DNA of 64,000 bases from Sulfuricurvum sp. (GTDB lineage: Bacteria > Campylobacterota > Campylobacteria > Campylobacterales > Sulfurimonadaceae): positions 282,820 through 346,819 of the forward strand of contig JAQTLL010000004.1 in assembly GCA_028714915.1 (NCBI GenBank). Reading direction: 5' to 3'. Position 1 is the first letter of the stretch. Every line of letters begins with the position of its first letter. The translations under genes and the position numbers were made by a program. The notes beneath the pieces are model-generated. The model saw only the letters and a list, made by a program, of their open reading frames with translations. It had not been told where the DNA came from and did no database searches. This document shows, piece after piece, positions 1 through 9,670 of this stretch.

Positions 1-357
1 ATTGATGTTTCAACATTGAGCGCCAAATCACGTTTGGAAAAAGCTCTTAATCGCCGTGAAGTGCTTCATTATGTGATTAATTACAGCTATGATGATGAGT
101 TTATGAGTAAGCTTTATGGACACTATAGCGGCTGGGGAGAGGGGAGTGATGCTATCGATAAGATGATTCGCTACCATGCAGTTTTTGAACTTCCCATTGG
201 CAGTAAACCTGAAGATTTAAAACAGCGTTATCGGCAGTTGGCAAAACGGTATCATCCTGATCGCTTTCATACAAAAAGCCCTGAAGTGATTAATAAATAC
301 ACTGAAAAATTTAAACTTCTTCAAGAAGCATATGATGCCCTGCGGGCAGCAAGCTGA
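1..357 (+). CDS. J-domain (DnaJ-like) protein, 5' end outside window
   Basis: The reading frame is open from the first base, so the gene probably begins upstream of the window; a TTG at 16 is only the first possible start inside it. The visible 113 or more residues end in a J-domain: a basic helix (QRYRQLAKRY), the HPD tripeptide followed by RF, then a helix ending near the C-terminus. J-domains stimulate DnaK ATPase. A J-domain at the extreme C-terminus recalls DjlA-type co-chaperones rather than classical DnaJ, which has it at the N-terminus. I see no zinc-finger or Gly/Phe region. The fold is sure; the client or pathway is not known. Confidence 0.8.
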   Translation: MDVSTLSAKSRLEKALNRREVLHYVINYSYDDEFMSKLYGHYSGWGEGSDAIDKMIRYHAVFELPIGSKPEDLKQRYRQLAKRYHPDRFHTKSPEVINKYTEKFKLLQEAYDALRAAS

Positions 358-363
358 CTCCCT

Positions 364-696
364 TTAAAGAGAAGCGAGTATAGCTGATATTTTTTTAAGT
401 GTTTCATCTACCATCAGGTTATAACTGATTATTTTATCACGATATATTTGTGTGAGAGGCTCCCCCTCTTCGAGTTCTTCTAACACTACGATCATGGTCT
501 GTAAAAAATCACGATGTTCAGCACATTGATGACATACGGTGGTGTTTATACACATTCCTTCGTTCATGGCTATGTAGGCAGCTTGAGTTGCTTCGCTGAG
601 TTGCGCAAAATAAGAACTGTCGGTTGATTCAGTTGTATTGAGCAGGGTATGAACTGCTTGGAATTTTGAGTATGTATCACTGATGATGCTGAACAT
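364..696 (-). CDS. Small hypothetical protein with Cys cluster
   Basis: I do not recognise this 110-residue protein. It is mostly helical by composition and carries three closely spaced cysteines (CINTTVCHQC, then AEH), which could bind a metal. Two ATGs are possible, at 708 and 696. The second has a GGAG Shine-Dalgarno six bases upstream, so I prefer it; the first would place that GGAG inside the gene. A TATAAT box on the minus strand (731-736) lies about 35 bases upstream. It converges on the J-domain gene, with only six bases between their ends. No signal peptide or membrane segment is visible. Confidence 0.6.
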   Translation of the reverse strand: MFSIISDTYSKFQAVHTLLNTTESTDSSYFAQLSEATQAAYIAMNEGMCINTTVCHQCAEHRDFLQTMIVVLEELEEGEPLTQIYRDKIISYNLMVDETLKKISAILASL

Positions 697-730
697 TATT
701 TTCTCCATATTTCTTAAATAAAATCAATCT

Positions 731-736
731 ATTATA
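731..736 (-). promoter_or_regulatory. Probable -10 box for the small Cys-cluster gene
   Basis: The minus strand reads TATAAT, about 35 bases upstream of the preferred ATG at 696, in an AT-rich divergent spacer. No clear -35 box is seen, which is normal for sigma-70 promoters in this phylum. This is inferred from sequence only. Confidence 0.4.
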
Positions 737-807
737 ACGATTTTTGTAAGAATAAAACTAGATATAGATCAACTCGCTACAATATCAAAAAGTTCTCAGG
801 AGTATTT

Positions 808-1824
808 ATGGAGTACCGTTATATTGGGTGCAGTGGTTTACGCGTTTCCCCAATTTGTCTGGGAACAATGACGTTTGGAAGTCAATGCGATGAAAAAAAT
901 GCATTTACTATTATGGATAAAGCGTATGATGCAGGGGTGAATTTTTTCGATACTGCAGAACTATATCCTGTTCCTCCCAGTTCTGAACTCTCAGGACTCA
1001 CCGAGGAGATGGTGGGAAAATGGCTTAAAACAAAACCGCGTGACAGTCTGATTTTGGCAACCAAGGTAGCCGGTGCGGCATCAGGATGGTTTGTCCCGCC
1101 GATACGTCATGGATATACGGCTGTTGACAGATTTCATATTGAGCGGGCTATTGAGGGTTCACTCAAGCGTCTTGGGACGGATTATATCGATCTGTATCAA
1201 ATGCATTGGCCTGATCCCATTGTCCCTATCGAAGAAACATTGCGGGCATTTGATTCACTGGTGCAAAGTGGAAAAGTTCGCTATATCGGAACGTCAAATG
1301 ATACGGCGCACGGGACGATGAAAGCATTGATGACCTCAAAATATGAAAAATTGGCCCGTTTTGAATCAGTACAAAATAATTTTTCGCTCCTCAACCGTCG
1401 TGATTTGGATGGAATCAATGCTGTATGTAAAAGTGAAAACATCTCTTTATTACCGTATTCTCCTCTTGGCGGTGGAGTATTGAGTGGAAAATACAATCAA
1501 TCGAGCGTTGCACAGGGACGTTTTAGTGATTATGTAAATTCAACGAATAAGCGTCAAAGATTGATGGCGGCACGATTTTTAAATGATAAAACACTGAGCT
1601 CGACGCAAGAATATTTGCGTATTGCCCATGAGGCAGGGATGGACATTGTTACGATGGTGATTGCGTGGAGCAAGCAGTTTGATTTTGTTGCTTCCACCAT
1701 CATTGGAGCAACCACGCCTCAACAGCTCGATGCGAGTTTGGCAGCGATGAACGTCACTCTGTCTCCTGAAATAAATCATGCTTTGGATGCGGTACATGCA
1801 AAAATACTTTATCCTATGGGTTAG
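808..1824 (+). CDS. Aldo/keto reductase
   Basis: A full-length 338-residue aldo/keto reductase of the Tas/YajO-like type, a TIM-barrel NADPH-dependent enzyme reducing aldehydes or ketones in the cytoplasm. Visible family marks: the N-terminal LGTMTFG strand; the catalytic Asp and Tyr in FFDTAELY; the catalytic Lys in LATKV; the His in QMHWPD; and a C-terminal phosphate-binding region (STIIGATTPQQL). The substrate cannot be read from sequence. The ATG at 808 is preceded by CAGGAG. The last bases overlap the following lipoprotein gene, so the two are probably cotranscribed. Confidence 0.9.
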   Translation: MEYRYIGCSGLRVSPICLGTMTFGSQCDEKNAFTIMDKAYDAGVNFFDTAELYPVPPSSELSGLTEEMVGKWLKTKPRDSLILATKVAGAASGWFVPPIRHGYTAVDRFHIERAIEGSLKRLGTDYIDLYQMHWPDPIVPIEETLRAFDSLVQSGKVRYIGTSNDTAHGTMKALMTSKYEKLARFESVQNNFSLLNRRDLDGINAVCKSENISLLPYSPLGGGVLSGKYNQSSVAQGRFSDYVNSTNKRQRLMAARFLNDKTLSSTQEYLRIAHEAGMDIVTMVIAWSKQFDFVASTIIGATTPQQLDASLAAMNVTLSPEINHALDAVHAKILYPMG

Positions 1825-2296
1825 TGTGTTCGCCCTCCTAACAGGAGGATGCGCAACCAAACACTACTCCATAAGTACCCCTAAAATGATTGTTATTAAA
1901 AGCCCCAAGCTAAAATACGCCGATATGGGATACCTCCGTTATGAGGGTGATGCAGTTGAAATGGAACTTTTTACCGCAGGCGTAGCAGTGGAGAAAATAT
2001 CCATCGATGAGCAGGTGTGTGTGAGTGCCGGATGTATGAGTGAAGAGGCGTTTGTATGCGAATATCTCTATAAGGATTATCCAAGCGATACGATGCGCCG
2101 TGTATTGCAGGGTGAGCCGATTTTTAGTGGAGCTGGTGTCAGCGAGTCGTGCGGCGGGGTGAAGTTTCAGTACATTCGTAATGATGATATGGACATTGTC
2201 TATCGCCGCTCTCCCACAGAAACGTATTTTAAAGACCGATTGAATGGGTTGATGATTAAAATAAGTGACCTGCATGACACCAAGGAGACTCAGTAA
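1796..2296 (+). CDS. Putative lipoprotein, function unknown
   Basis: A secreted lipoprotein of about 166 residues: basic start (MQKYF), hydrophobic core and lipobox LTGGC, so the mature protein starts at the Cys near residue 19. I chose the ATG at 1796 because it gives a compact signal peptide; ATGs at 1778 and 1787 are also in frame. All lie inside the 3' end of the aldo/keto reductase gene, so translation is probably coupled. The mature part has four further Cys residues, perhaps disulphide-bonded. I do not recognise the family. Confidence 0.7.
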   Translation: MQKYFILWVSVFALLTGGCATKHYSISTPKMIVIKSPKLKYADMGYLRYEGDAVEMELFTAGVAVEKISIDEQVCVSAGCMSEEAFVCEYLYKDYPSDTMRRVLQGEPIFSGAGVSESCGGVKFQYIRNDDMDIVYRRSPTETYFKDRLNGLMIKISDLHDTKETQ

Positions 2297-2347
2297 GTGT
2301 ACTTGCAAGCTATGTTAAAATAGCGCAATTAAAAATAGGAAACCATT

Positions 2348-3193
2348 ATGTCTAAATACGTCGGAGCACACGTCTCCGCTTCGGGTGGAGTATTTAATGC
2401 TCCCCTTAATGCGATGAAAATCGGAGCGAAAGCGTTTGCCCTTTTTACGAAAAATCAAAAACAATGGGCAGCCAAACCACTTGAGGATGAGACGATTGGA
2501 TTGTTTAAAGACAATCTTGCCAAAAGCGGTATACAACTCTGTCATATTTTACCCCACGATTCGTATCTCATTAATTTGGGTCATCCCGAAGAGGAGAAGC
2601 GAGAGAAATCATTGGAAGCATTTATCGATGAGCTACAGCGTTGTTCGCAATTAGGGCTTGATAGATTGAACTTTCATCCCGGCAGTCACCTCAAACAAAT
2701 CAGCGAAGAAGAGTGTATTGACAAAATCGCAATGAGTATGAATGAGGCGATTAAAACGGTGGAAGGTGTCAATCTTACTATCGAAAATACCGCAGGGCAG
2801 GGGAGCAATCTGGGATGGAAGTTCGAGCATATTGCTGCGATTATTGAGCGGATTGAAGACAAGTCGCGCGTTGGAGTGTGTATTGATACGTGTCATATGT
2901 TTACGGCAGGATACGATATTCGTACCCGTGAAGCGTATGATGCGACGTGGGCTGAATTTGAGCGTATTATTGGATTTCAATATCTCAAAGGGATGCACAT
3001 CAACGACTCAAAACCTGATCTTGGAAGTCATGTGGATCGACATGATTCGCTAGGACATGGTAAAATCGGACTGGATGCGTTTCGTTTCCTCATGAACGAC
3101 CCTCGAATGGACGATATACCCTTAGTGCTTGAGACAATCGATGAGACGATTTGGGCTCAGGAAATCGAACTTTTATATTCAATGCAGGAGTAG
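2348..3193 (+). CDS. nfo: Endonuclease IV (AP endonuclease)
   Basis: The 281 residues match endonuclease IV (Nfo) in length and pattern. The enzyme cleaves the phosphodiester bond 5' of abasic sites in base excision repair, using three zinc ions. Ligand motifs visible: GAHVSASGG at the N-terminus, [45 protein letters not shown] and LVLETID. It starts at an ATG with AGGAAA upstream. A TAAAAT box at 2316-2321 may be its promoter. It is followed after three bases by the outer-membrane channel gene. Confidence 0.96.
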   Translation: MSKYVGAHVSASGGVFNAPLNAMKIGAKAFALFTKNQKQWAAKPLEDETIGLFKDNLAKSGIQLCHILPHDSYLINLGHPEEEKREKSLEAFIDELQRCSQLGLDRLNFHPGSHLKQISEEECIDKIAMSMNEAIKTVEGVNLTIENTAGQGSNLGWKFEHIAAIIERIEDKSRVGVCIDTCHMFTAGYDIRTREAYDATWAEFERIIGFQYLKGMHINDSKPDLGSHVDRHDSLGHGKIGLDAFRFLMNDPRMDDIPLVLETIDETIWAQEIELLYSMQE

Positions 3194-3196
3194 AAA

Positions 3197-4390
3197 ATGA
3201 AAATTGTTGTAATTTCAGCGGTTGCGTCAGCGACACTTATGGCAGGGGGATACGCTATCCCTGAGAGTTCGATTAATGCAACGGCACTGAGTGCGGCATA
3301 TATAGCCAATGCTCATGGAGCGGATGCGGCATACTATAACCCTGCGGCGATGGTCTACAATGAGGATGCCGAATTGCTCGAAGTGGATACGACCTATATT
3401 GGACTTTCAAAAATTAATTACACATCAACGAGTGGAACAACAAATATCGATTCTAAAAGTGAATCATTTTTTGTACCGTCGTTTCATTATACCTCCAAAA
3501 AATTAGGGGAAAGCGGTGCGCGTGTCGGGTTTAGTATCGTCTCTCCGGCGGGATTATCGAAGCGGTGGGGTACACAGCCAGCAAGATCGACAGCTGAAGA
3601 GTTTACCTTGAAAACAGTTGAATTCAATCCATCTGTTGCGGTGCCGCTGAGTGATACGGTGAGTTTTGGTCTTGGTTTTCGAGTGATTAGCACAGAGGGC
3701 GTTGTCAAAAGTAATGCGGTTCCGACACCCGTTTCACGGGATATGAGCGGTGATGCAATCAATTATGGCTATAACGTAGCATTAATGTACAAACCGTCAT
3801 CAGCTTTGAGTTTAGCTGCAACGTATCGTTCTAAAATTAATCTGAATATTGACGGAAATGCTGATTTAAATTTTTTAGGGACTCTTTATAGTGGTCCGGC
3901 CAGTGTAACAGTTGTTCTTCCTGCTGTATTCAATTTGGCAGCAGCATATACATTTGAGAGTGGTACGACACTTGAGGCAGTATATGCGCGGACCGGTTGG
4001 TCAGCATACAAACAGTTAGATTTTAATTACGGAGGGACTCCTAATGCTGCAACGAGTTATTTTGGAGCACCTTTGAATAAGTACTGGAAAAACACCAACA
4101 CCTACCGCCTCGGTTTGACGCAGAAGTACGATAAATGGACAGCAATGGCAGGTATTGCATACGATGAGACTCCCGTTCCTGAATCAACCCTCGGATATGA
4201 GCTTCCCGATGCAAATGCATTAATCGCTTCTCTGGGAGGACGTTACCAAATCAACAAATCATGGAACATCGGGCTTGCCGGATTGGTGGATATGAAGCAA
4301 AATCGTGAGGTACATAATACCTCCATCAATGGCGAATTTTCCAATGCCCGTGCGTATCTCGTTACAGCAGGAATCGAGTATCGCTTTTGA
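3197..4390 (+). CDS. FadL/OmpP1-family outer-membrane channel
   Basis: A 397-residue outer-membrane beta-barrel of the FadL/OmpP1/TodX family, which lets hydrophobic compounds such as long-chain fatty acids or aromatics through the outer membrane. Evidence: a signal peptide (about residues 1-20); then the family N-terminal plug region with ALSAAYIA and DAAYYNPAAM; alternating beta-strand sequence; and a C-terminal aromatic residue (YRF). The stop overlaps the TTG start of the acyl-CoA ligase (TTGA), so uptake and activation are probably coupled. The exact substrate is unknown. Confidence 0.9.
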   Translation: MKIVVISAVASATLMAGGYAIPESSINATALSAAYIANAHGADAAYYNPAAMVYNEDAELLEVDTTYIGLSKINYTSTSGTTNIDSKSESFFVPSFHYTSKKLGESGARVGFSIVSPAGLSKRWGTQPARSTAEEFTLKTVEFNPSVAVPLSDTVSFGLGFRVISTEGVVKSNAVPTPVSRDMSGDAINYGYNVALMYKPSSALSLAATYRSKINLNIDGNADLNFLGTLYSGPASVTVVLPAVFNLAAAYTFESGTTLEAVYARTGWSAYKQLDFNYGGTPNAATSYFGAPLNKYWKNTNTYRLGLTQKYDKWTAMAGIAYDETPVPESTLGYELPDANALIASLGGRYQINKSWNIGLAGLVDMKQNREVHNTSINGEFSNARAYLVTAGIEYRF

Positions 4391-5928
4391 TTCACTACCC
4401 GTTTGAAAACTTTTATGAAATGCTTACTTCTGTCGTGGAGGAGAAGGCTCATAAAAAAGCACTTTTTATCAACAAGGAGAGTTATACCTACGGACAACTG
4501 CTCGATAAAGTCGATCAGCTTGCGCAATTCCTTCATACATTGAGAGTAGGTCATGGGGATCGGGTTGCCCTTATTTGTCCTAACAGCATTGAGTTTGTTG
4601 TGAGTATTTTTGCTGCCAATAAAATAGGGGCAGTGATTGTTCCCATCAATACGATGTTGAAAAATGAAGAGTATCGCTATATCCTCCAAGATTGCCGTGC
4701 CAAAGTATTGATTACGGGATACAAGCTTAAAGCCCAGACACAAACGTTGGAAAAAGAGATTCCAAGTCTCAAAGCTACGATTTGGATCGATCAATCTCCG
4801 ATCCACTCCTCAGAGCATTTTGTGATGAGCCAATTGCCATTAGAAGCTGAGATTTCTGAATATGAACCGCTTGGGTTGGAGGATACGGCAGTAATTTTTT
4901 ACACATCAGGGACGACTGGGAATCCCAAGGGGGCGATGATCAGCAATCGTAATTTATTTTCCAATCTTTTGGCTGGACAAGAACGGTTTGATCTAAATAG
5001 TCATGACCGCTTTATTGTTTATTTGCCGATGTTTCACTCGTTTACATTTTCGATTATGGTGATGCTGCCTTTATTTCTACAAGGCTCTTTGGTAGTTGTT
5101 CCTTCGATTTTGCCCTTTAGCAATATTATTAAGCAAGCACTGTTCAAACAAGTAACCGTCTTTATGGGAGTTCCTGATATTTATAATGCCCTTCTTCGTG
5201 CAAAATTACCATGGTATTTTTTATGGTTTAATCGTATTCGCTGTTTTATTTCCGGCGGTTCTGCTCTGAGCGAGGATACACTTAACCGTTTTCGCATCAT
5301 ATTTAAACACGCCACGATGCTGGAGGGGTATGGTCTAAGCGAATGTTCCCCTGCGGTGGCGATTAATCCGCTTGAGAAACAAAAACCCCTTTCTGTCGGA
5401 TTGCCTTTGGCGGGTTATGAAGTGAAAATTGTGAATGAGGAAATGGTTGAATTACCTCATGGTGAGGTAGGAGAGTTGATTGTTCGTGGTGATTGTGTAA
5501 TGCAAGGATACCTCAATGATACTGTTGAGACAGAGAAGGTGATTCAAAATGGCTGGCTTCGTACGGGAGATATGGCAAAAATCGATGAAGAAGGATATAT
5601 TTATATTGTTGATCGGATCAAAGATTTGATTATTTCAAAAGGGATTAATATCTATCCGCGTCAGATTGAAGAGTCCCTTATGTTATTGCCCAGCGTAAAA
5701 CTAGCTGTCGTGATTGCACAGAAAGATTCCCATAGCGGTGAAGTTCCTATTGCTTTTATTGAGCTTGAAGAGGGGTTTGAGTATATGACTGCATTCCAAA
5801 TAAAATCCGAACTCAAAGAGCATTTAGCATTGTTTAAAATTCCAAAAACCATAACTGTGGTAGAATCATTACCGAAAACTGCTACAGGCAAAGTACTAAA
5901 ACGGGTACTAAAAGAAGGATTGAATTGA
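4387..5928 (+). CDS. Long-chain fatty-acid--CoA ligase (AMP-forming)
   Basis: A 513-residue member of the ANL (acyl/aryl-CoA synthetase) superfamily. It activates a carboxylic acid with ATP and joins it to CoA. Motifs: P-loop YTSGTTGNPKG (about residue 173), EGYGLSECSP, the adenylate-binding TGD in LRTGDMAKID, hinge DRIKDLI, and the C-terminal catalytic Lys in PKTATGKVLKR. The start is taken as TTG at 4387, because the residues after it resemble family N-termini; the ATG at 4420 is an alternative. It overlaps the FadL-type gene upstream and the AAA ATPase downstream, an arrangement of the FadL-FadD type. Confidence 0.9.
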   Translation: MIHYPFENFYEMLTSVVEEKAHKKALFINKESYTYGQLLDKVDQLAQFLHTLRVGHGDRVALICPNSIEFVVSIFAANKIGAVIVPINTMLKNEEYRYILQDCRAKVLITGYKLKAQTQTLEKEIPSLKATIWIDQSPIHSSEHFVMSQLPLEAEISEYEPLGLEDTAVIFYTSGTTGNPKGAMISNRNLFSNLLAGQERFDLNSHDRFIVYLPMFHSFTFSIMVMLPLFLQGSLVVVPSILPFSNIIKQALFKQVTVFMGVPDIYNALLRAKLPWYFLWFNRIRCFISGGSALSEDTLNRFRIIFKHATMLEGYGLSECSPAVAINPLEKQKPLSVGLPLAGYEVKIVNEEMVELPHGEVGELIVRGDCVMQGYLNDTVETEKVIQNGWLRTGDMAKIDEEGYIYIVDRIKDLIISKGINIYPRQIEESLMLLPSVKLAVVIAQKDSHSGEVPIAFIELEEGFEYMTAFQIKSELKEHLALFKIPKTITVVESLPKTATGKVLKRVLKEGLN

Positions 5929-7661
5929 AATATCTGATTGATTTCTTAGAAAATAAAACCATAGAAAAGAGCCATATTTTTGCTCAGCTCAAATGCACCG
6001 TAGAAGAGGCAAAAATTTTACAGCTTTTAACCCGTAAATTTTTACAGTCCCAAGAGGATGTTGCTGTTTTTGAACTGCTTCAAGAGATTTACGGAGCAGA
6101 AAGTTATGATTATTTGGCTCATTTTGGAGAAGTAAAAACTCTGCTGGAACTTGGATGGATTACCCACCACTCTTTTACTCCGATTAAAATCAGCGAACTG
6201 TCTCAGCTGGAGCTTTTTAATACCCCGGTAGCTTTGACATCAATTTTTATGAAACTCCTTGAAGAAGGTTCGTTGGAGATGACACTCCCTGAGATTAAAC
6301 CCTACGCCGATCATTTGGAGTATCTCCAAGATCAGTTTTTTCGTATCGAGCTGTACCAAAAAATGTCGATTGTCCGTAACAGCGGAAATGACCACTCTTT
6401 AGGAGTAAATCGTATCCAAAGCAAGCTCGATTTGCTGGAAAAACGGATTGATGAGAGGATTGCCCAAACCTCTCAAGACGTTGTTTTAGACCGTTTTTTC
6501 AAACAAAAAAAACTTGAACCCAAAGAGCAGGTGATTTTTTTGGCATTGCTCAAAGAGGAGTACAGTGCGACTGAGGGAAATTTGCGTGAGATGAATACCC
6601 TTATCGATCTTATCAGTTTCGATGATTATGAACGGATTAAAAATCGTGCTTTACTCGAAGACGGCGCACGGCTCATTAACGATGATGTAATCGATTATGA
6701 AGAGATGCTCAACCCTTTTGGGGGGATAAGCCGGGCTTTTTACATCGTTGATGAGGTTCTTCAAGGTATTATGCATCCGCAAAAAAAGAAAAAAGCCAGC
6801 AAGCTCAAGCTCGATATGCTTATCAAAGAGCAAGAAATTTTTGAGCTGATCGAGCCGGTAACTTCGCTAGAAAATGTCGTCCTTAATTCCTCTACGGAAA
6901 AAACGCTCCAAAACCTCATGCGTCAACTGGATAAAGAGGTCATTACCCGTTTGCATCAGTGGGGAGTCAAGGACAAAAAAGCAGGGATAGATGCACGGAT
7001 TATTTTCTACGGTCCTCCGGGTACGGGTAAAACACTCACTGCTCATTCACTTTCACGTTCACTAAAACGTCAAGTATTGAGTTTTGATTGTTCCAAAATT
7101 CTTTCGATGTATATTGGAGAGTCGGAAAAAAATGTCCGTAAAATCTTTGATACCTACTCAGATTTGACCGCTCAAACGAAAACGGAACCAATCTTGCTCC
7201 TCAATGAAGCCGATCAATTTCTGGCATCACGTTCAAGCGGTGTCGGCTCATCCGCCGATCAGATGCATAATCAGATGCAAAATATTTTCTTAGAGCAAAT
7301 CGAGAAATTTCAAGGGATTTTGATTGCCACGACAAACTTGCTCGAAAATATTGACAAAGCCTTCTCTCGCCGATTCAACTACAAAATTGAGTTTAAAAAA
7401 CCGGATCAACAACAACGCTTAGAGCTTTGGAAAAGGATGCTTCCCAAAAATGCTCCGTTTGAAAGTGGATTTGTAGTCGATTCACTGAGCTCTCATCCAT
7501 TGACCGGGGGACAAATCAACCTAATCGTGAAAAATACTGCTTACAACGTTGCGGCACGCGATAATGCAGTCTTTATGTTGAGTGATTTTGAAGAGGAAAT
7601 CCGCAAAGAGAAACAAGGAAGTTTTGATAGTGAAAAATCGGTAGGTTTTTTGAATCGATAG
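5925..7661 (+). CDS. AAA-family ATPase
   Basis: A 578-residue protein with a helical N-terminal region of about 330 residues that I do not recognise, and a C-terminal AAA domain. Walker A is GPPGTGKT (residues 363-370). The Walker B position reads LLLNEAD, with Asn427 in place of the usual Asp; some single-domain AAA ATPases with NEAD share this. An arginine-finger region (AFSRRF) and sensor-2 region (TGGQINLI) follow. The TTG start overlaps the acyl-CoA ligase stop. Similar proteins are recalled from Campylobacter, without known function. An unfoldase or remodelling role is plausible. Confidence 0.85.
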   Translation: MKYLIDFLENKTIEKSHIFAQLKCTVEEAKILQLLTRKFLQSQEDVAVFELLQEIYGAESYDYLAHFGEVKTLLELGWITHHSFTPIKISELSQLELFNTPVALTSIFMKLLEEGSLEMTLPEIKPYADHLEYLQDQFFRIELYQKMSIVRNSGNDHSLGVNRIQSKLDLLEKRIDERIAQTSQDVVLDRFFKQKKLEPKEQVIFLALLKEEYSATEGNLREMNTLIDLISFDDYERIKNRALLEDGARLINDDVIDYEEMLNPFGGISRAFYIVDEVLQGIMHPQKKKKASKLKLDMLIKEQEIFELIEPVTSLENVVLNSSTEKTLQNLMRQLDKEVITRLHQWGVKDKKAGIDARIIFYGPPGTGKTLTAHSLSRSLKRQVLSFDCSKILSMYIGESEKNVRKIFDTYSDLTAQTKTEPILLLNEADQFLASRSSGVGSSADQMHNQMQNIFLEQIEKFQGILIATTNLLENIDKAFSRRFNYKIEFKKPDQQQRLELWKRMLPKNAPFESGFVVDSLSSHPLTGGQINLIVKNTAYNVAARDNAVFMLSDFEEEIRKEKQGSFDSEKSVGFLNR

Positions 7662-7973
7662 AATCAATATGTTCCATTTAGTAACACTTTTTTGGGAGTG
7701 CTACTAATCTCTCTTAAAAATCCAGCTATTTATCCCTTTAGCACGTATGTGTGTCATAAAGTCAGTCTATTGTGTGGAATAAATACACATTATTGTTACA
7801 TAATATAACAATTATCGGTGAGTATAAAACAAAGGTGTTTACAAAAGTAACAGGGTCAAAATAAGTTCTTTTGTATAAGGGTTTGTTTAATTCACTTTTG
7901 GTTATAGTGCAATAATTGTTTATTTCAGGCATGTAAAAATGCAGGTATACCATAATACAAAAAGGTCGGACTC
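7662..7973. other. Intergenic region upstream of the complex I operon
   Basis: No gene is seen in these 312 bases. They hold a weak hairpin just after the AAA ATPase gene (GTAACACT / AGTGCTAC at 7681-7703, not followed by a T-run), the inverted repeat listed at 7792-7812, and AT-rich stretches with possible -10 boxes (TATAGT near 7900; TATACC and CATAAT near 7950). The promoter of the nuo operon must lie here, but I cannot place it exactly. Confidence 0.6.
7792..7812. promoter_or_regulatory. Inverted repeat, candidate operator upstream of nuoA
   Basis: ATTGTTA, a 7-base spacer (CATAATA), then TAACAAT: a perfect 7+7 inverted repeat about 160 bases before the nuoA start. The dyad spacing suits a dimeric transcription factor better than a terminator, and no T-run follows. 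Which regulator would bind is unknown. Confidence 0.35.
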
Positions 7974-8363
7974 ATGGAGCACTACAACGTAGCAAATCCT
8001 TATTTTGGGGTATTTGTGCTGTTTGTACTTACGTTTGGGGCATTTTATGCGACAACGGTACTTGCACGCTTAGCCAGTCGCGCGTTAGCGGCTAAAGACA
8101 CGGAAAAAATAAAACTCTCTCCGTACGAGTGCGGACCTGAGATCAGTAAGCAGCCAAACCGCATTTCAACGCAGTTTTATCTGTTTGCGTTGTTATTTTT
8201 ATTGTTTGATGTCGAGATTATTTTTATGTTTCCGTGGGCGATTGATTTTAAATTGCTTGGCTGGTTTGGTTTTGCTGAGATGATGATGTTTATTCTCCTC
8301 TTGGCTATCGGATTTGTTTATGCGTGGAAGAAAGGAGCCCTTGAATGGCACAACATCAAGTAA
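7974..8363 (+). CDS. nuoA: NADH-quinone oxidoreductase subunit A
   Basis: A 129-residue membrane subunit of complex I with three transmembrane helices. The conserved loop YECG (the quinone-site Cys loop) is visible after the first helix, and LFDVEIIF marks the second helix. It is the first gene of the nuo operon; its 3' end overlaps nuoB by 19 bases. Known role: together with NuoH and NuoJ it forms the membrane side next to the quinone chamber. Confidence 0.95.
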   Translation: MEHYNVANPYFGVFVLFVLTFGAFYATTVLARLASRALAAKDTEKIKLSPYECGPEISKQPNRISTQFYLFALLFLLFDVEIIFMFPWAIDFKLLGWFGFAEMMMFILLLAIGFVYAWKKGALEWHNIK

Positions 8364-8854
8364 ATTATTTAAAAGACGGCGGTCTTCCCGTTGCATTGAC
8401 GACGATTGATAAGGTCGTCAACTGGGGTCGTTCCAATTCATTGTGGGCATTGACGTACGGATTGGCATGTTGCGGTATTGAAATGATGGCTTCGGGTGCA
8501 TCACGTTATGACTTTGACCGTTTCGGTACGATTTTTCGTGCTTCTCCGCGTCAAGCAGAGTTGATGGTAGTTGCAGGGACATTGACTAAAAAACATGCGG
8601 AATTTATCCGCCGTTTGTATGACCAAATGACAGAACCAAAATGGGTTATCTCCATGGGTTCATGCGCAAATACGGGCGGGATGTTTAATACCTACTCTAC
8701 GGTTCAGGGAGTAGACCGTGTTATCCCTGTTGATTTGTATCTTCCAGGATGTGCACCACGTCCTGAGACATTGCAATATGGCGTAATGATGCTTCAACAA
8801 AAAATTCGTCGTGAGAGTGCATCTCGTGCTCAAAAGCCAAAAAGGTTGATGTAA
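8345..8854 (+). CDS. nuoB: NADH-quinone oxidoreductase subunit B
   Basis: A 169-residue peripheral subunit that binds cluster N2, the last iron-sulphur centre before quinone. The ligands are visible: the Cys pair in [10 protein letters not shown], the Cys in [10 protein letters not shown] and the Cys in LPGCAPRPE. It starts at an ATG inside nuoA with AAAGGAG seven bases upstream; its stop overlaps the nuoC start (TAATG). Confidence 0.97.
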   Translation: MAQHQVNYLKDGGLPVALTTIDKVVNWGRSNSLWALTYGLACCGIEMMASGASRYDFDRFGTIFRASPRQAELMVVAGTLTKKHAEFIRRLYDQMTEPKWVISMGSCANTGGMFNTYSTVQGVDRVIPVDLYLPGCAPRPETLQYGVMMLQQKIRRESASRAQKPKRLM

Positions 8855-9660
8855 TGAGAGCCTATACTCCCAAAGACAACGTACAAAAGAAGCCGTATTA
8901 TACCGATCGTTATTGGGTCGCTCCGCAAGTTGCGAAACATGATGTGAGCAGTGATGAAGTGTTTGCAGCCGACCTTGAAGCAATCAAAGCAAAATTTGAG
9001 GTTTTGGATGCGTATATCCAAGTTGAGCAAATGGTAGTTGTCATCAATGCGCACGATAATTTCGCCGTTATTGAAATGCTCAAAAATGAGCGCCAATACA
9101 ATCAGCTCTCCGAAATGAGTGCGATTGATTGGCTGGCATCCGAAGGAAAATTTGAGATTTTTTATCAAATGTTGAGTATGTCCAAACGTAAACGCCTCCG
9201 CATCAAATGTAAAATCAGCGAAAAAGAGTCAATTCAAAGCGTTGAAAAGCTCTTCCGAAGTGCCGATTGGTCAGAGCGTGAAATGTACGATATGTTCGGT
9301 GTAGTGGTTAATAACCATCCGTTTATGAAACGTATTTTAATGCCCGATGACTGGGAAGGATTCCCGTTACGTAAAACCTATCCGCTTCAAGGGGATGAGT
9401 TTGCGGCATGGTATGAAGTCGATAAAATTTTCGGTAAAGAGGCCCGTGAAATTATCGGGCCTGAAAACCGAGATCCTGCCCGAATTGACCGTTACGATAC
9501 GGAGCGTTTCGCACGTCTTGGTCACGAAGTTCCACGCGGTACGGATATTACTCATGGTGAGCCGGATACTCCACTCGTGTATCAAGAAAATGAAGGTGTA
9601 TTTATGATCGAAAAATTTGATGCGCAGAAGAGTGTTGTAATCTCTGATCGCCACCGTTAA
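8854..9660 (+). CDS. nuoC: NADH-quinone oxidoreductase subunit C
   Basis: A 268-residue 30-kDa-type complex I subunit. The family motif region is present ([15 protein letters not shown] and the following [17 protein letters not shown]). The N-terminal extension of about 40 residues (basic, Tyr/Pro-rich) is longer than in many bacteria. It is not fused to NuoD as in E. coli; nuoD follows as a separate gene after 10 bases with its own GGAG. Confidence 0.95.
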   Translation: MRAYTPKDNVQKKPYYTDRYWVAPQVAKHDVSSDEVFAADLEAIKAKFEVLDAYIQVEQMVVVINAHDNFAVIEMLKNERQYNQLSEMSAIDWLASEGKFEIFYQMLSMSKRKRLRIKCKISEKESIQSVEKLFRSADWSEREMYDMFGVVVNNHPFMKRILMPDDWEGFPLRKTYPLQGDEFAAWYEVDKIFGKEAREIIGPENRDPARIDRYDTERFARLGHEVPRGTDITHGEPDTPLVYQENEGVFMIEKFDAQKSVVISDRHR

Positions 9661-9670
9661 GGAGCTATGA

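Noticed and set aside
7681..7703. Rho-independent terminator after the AAA ATPase gene
   Set aside because: The stem is only seven pairs of eight with a mismatch, and no T-run follows, so it is too weak to list as a terminator.
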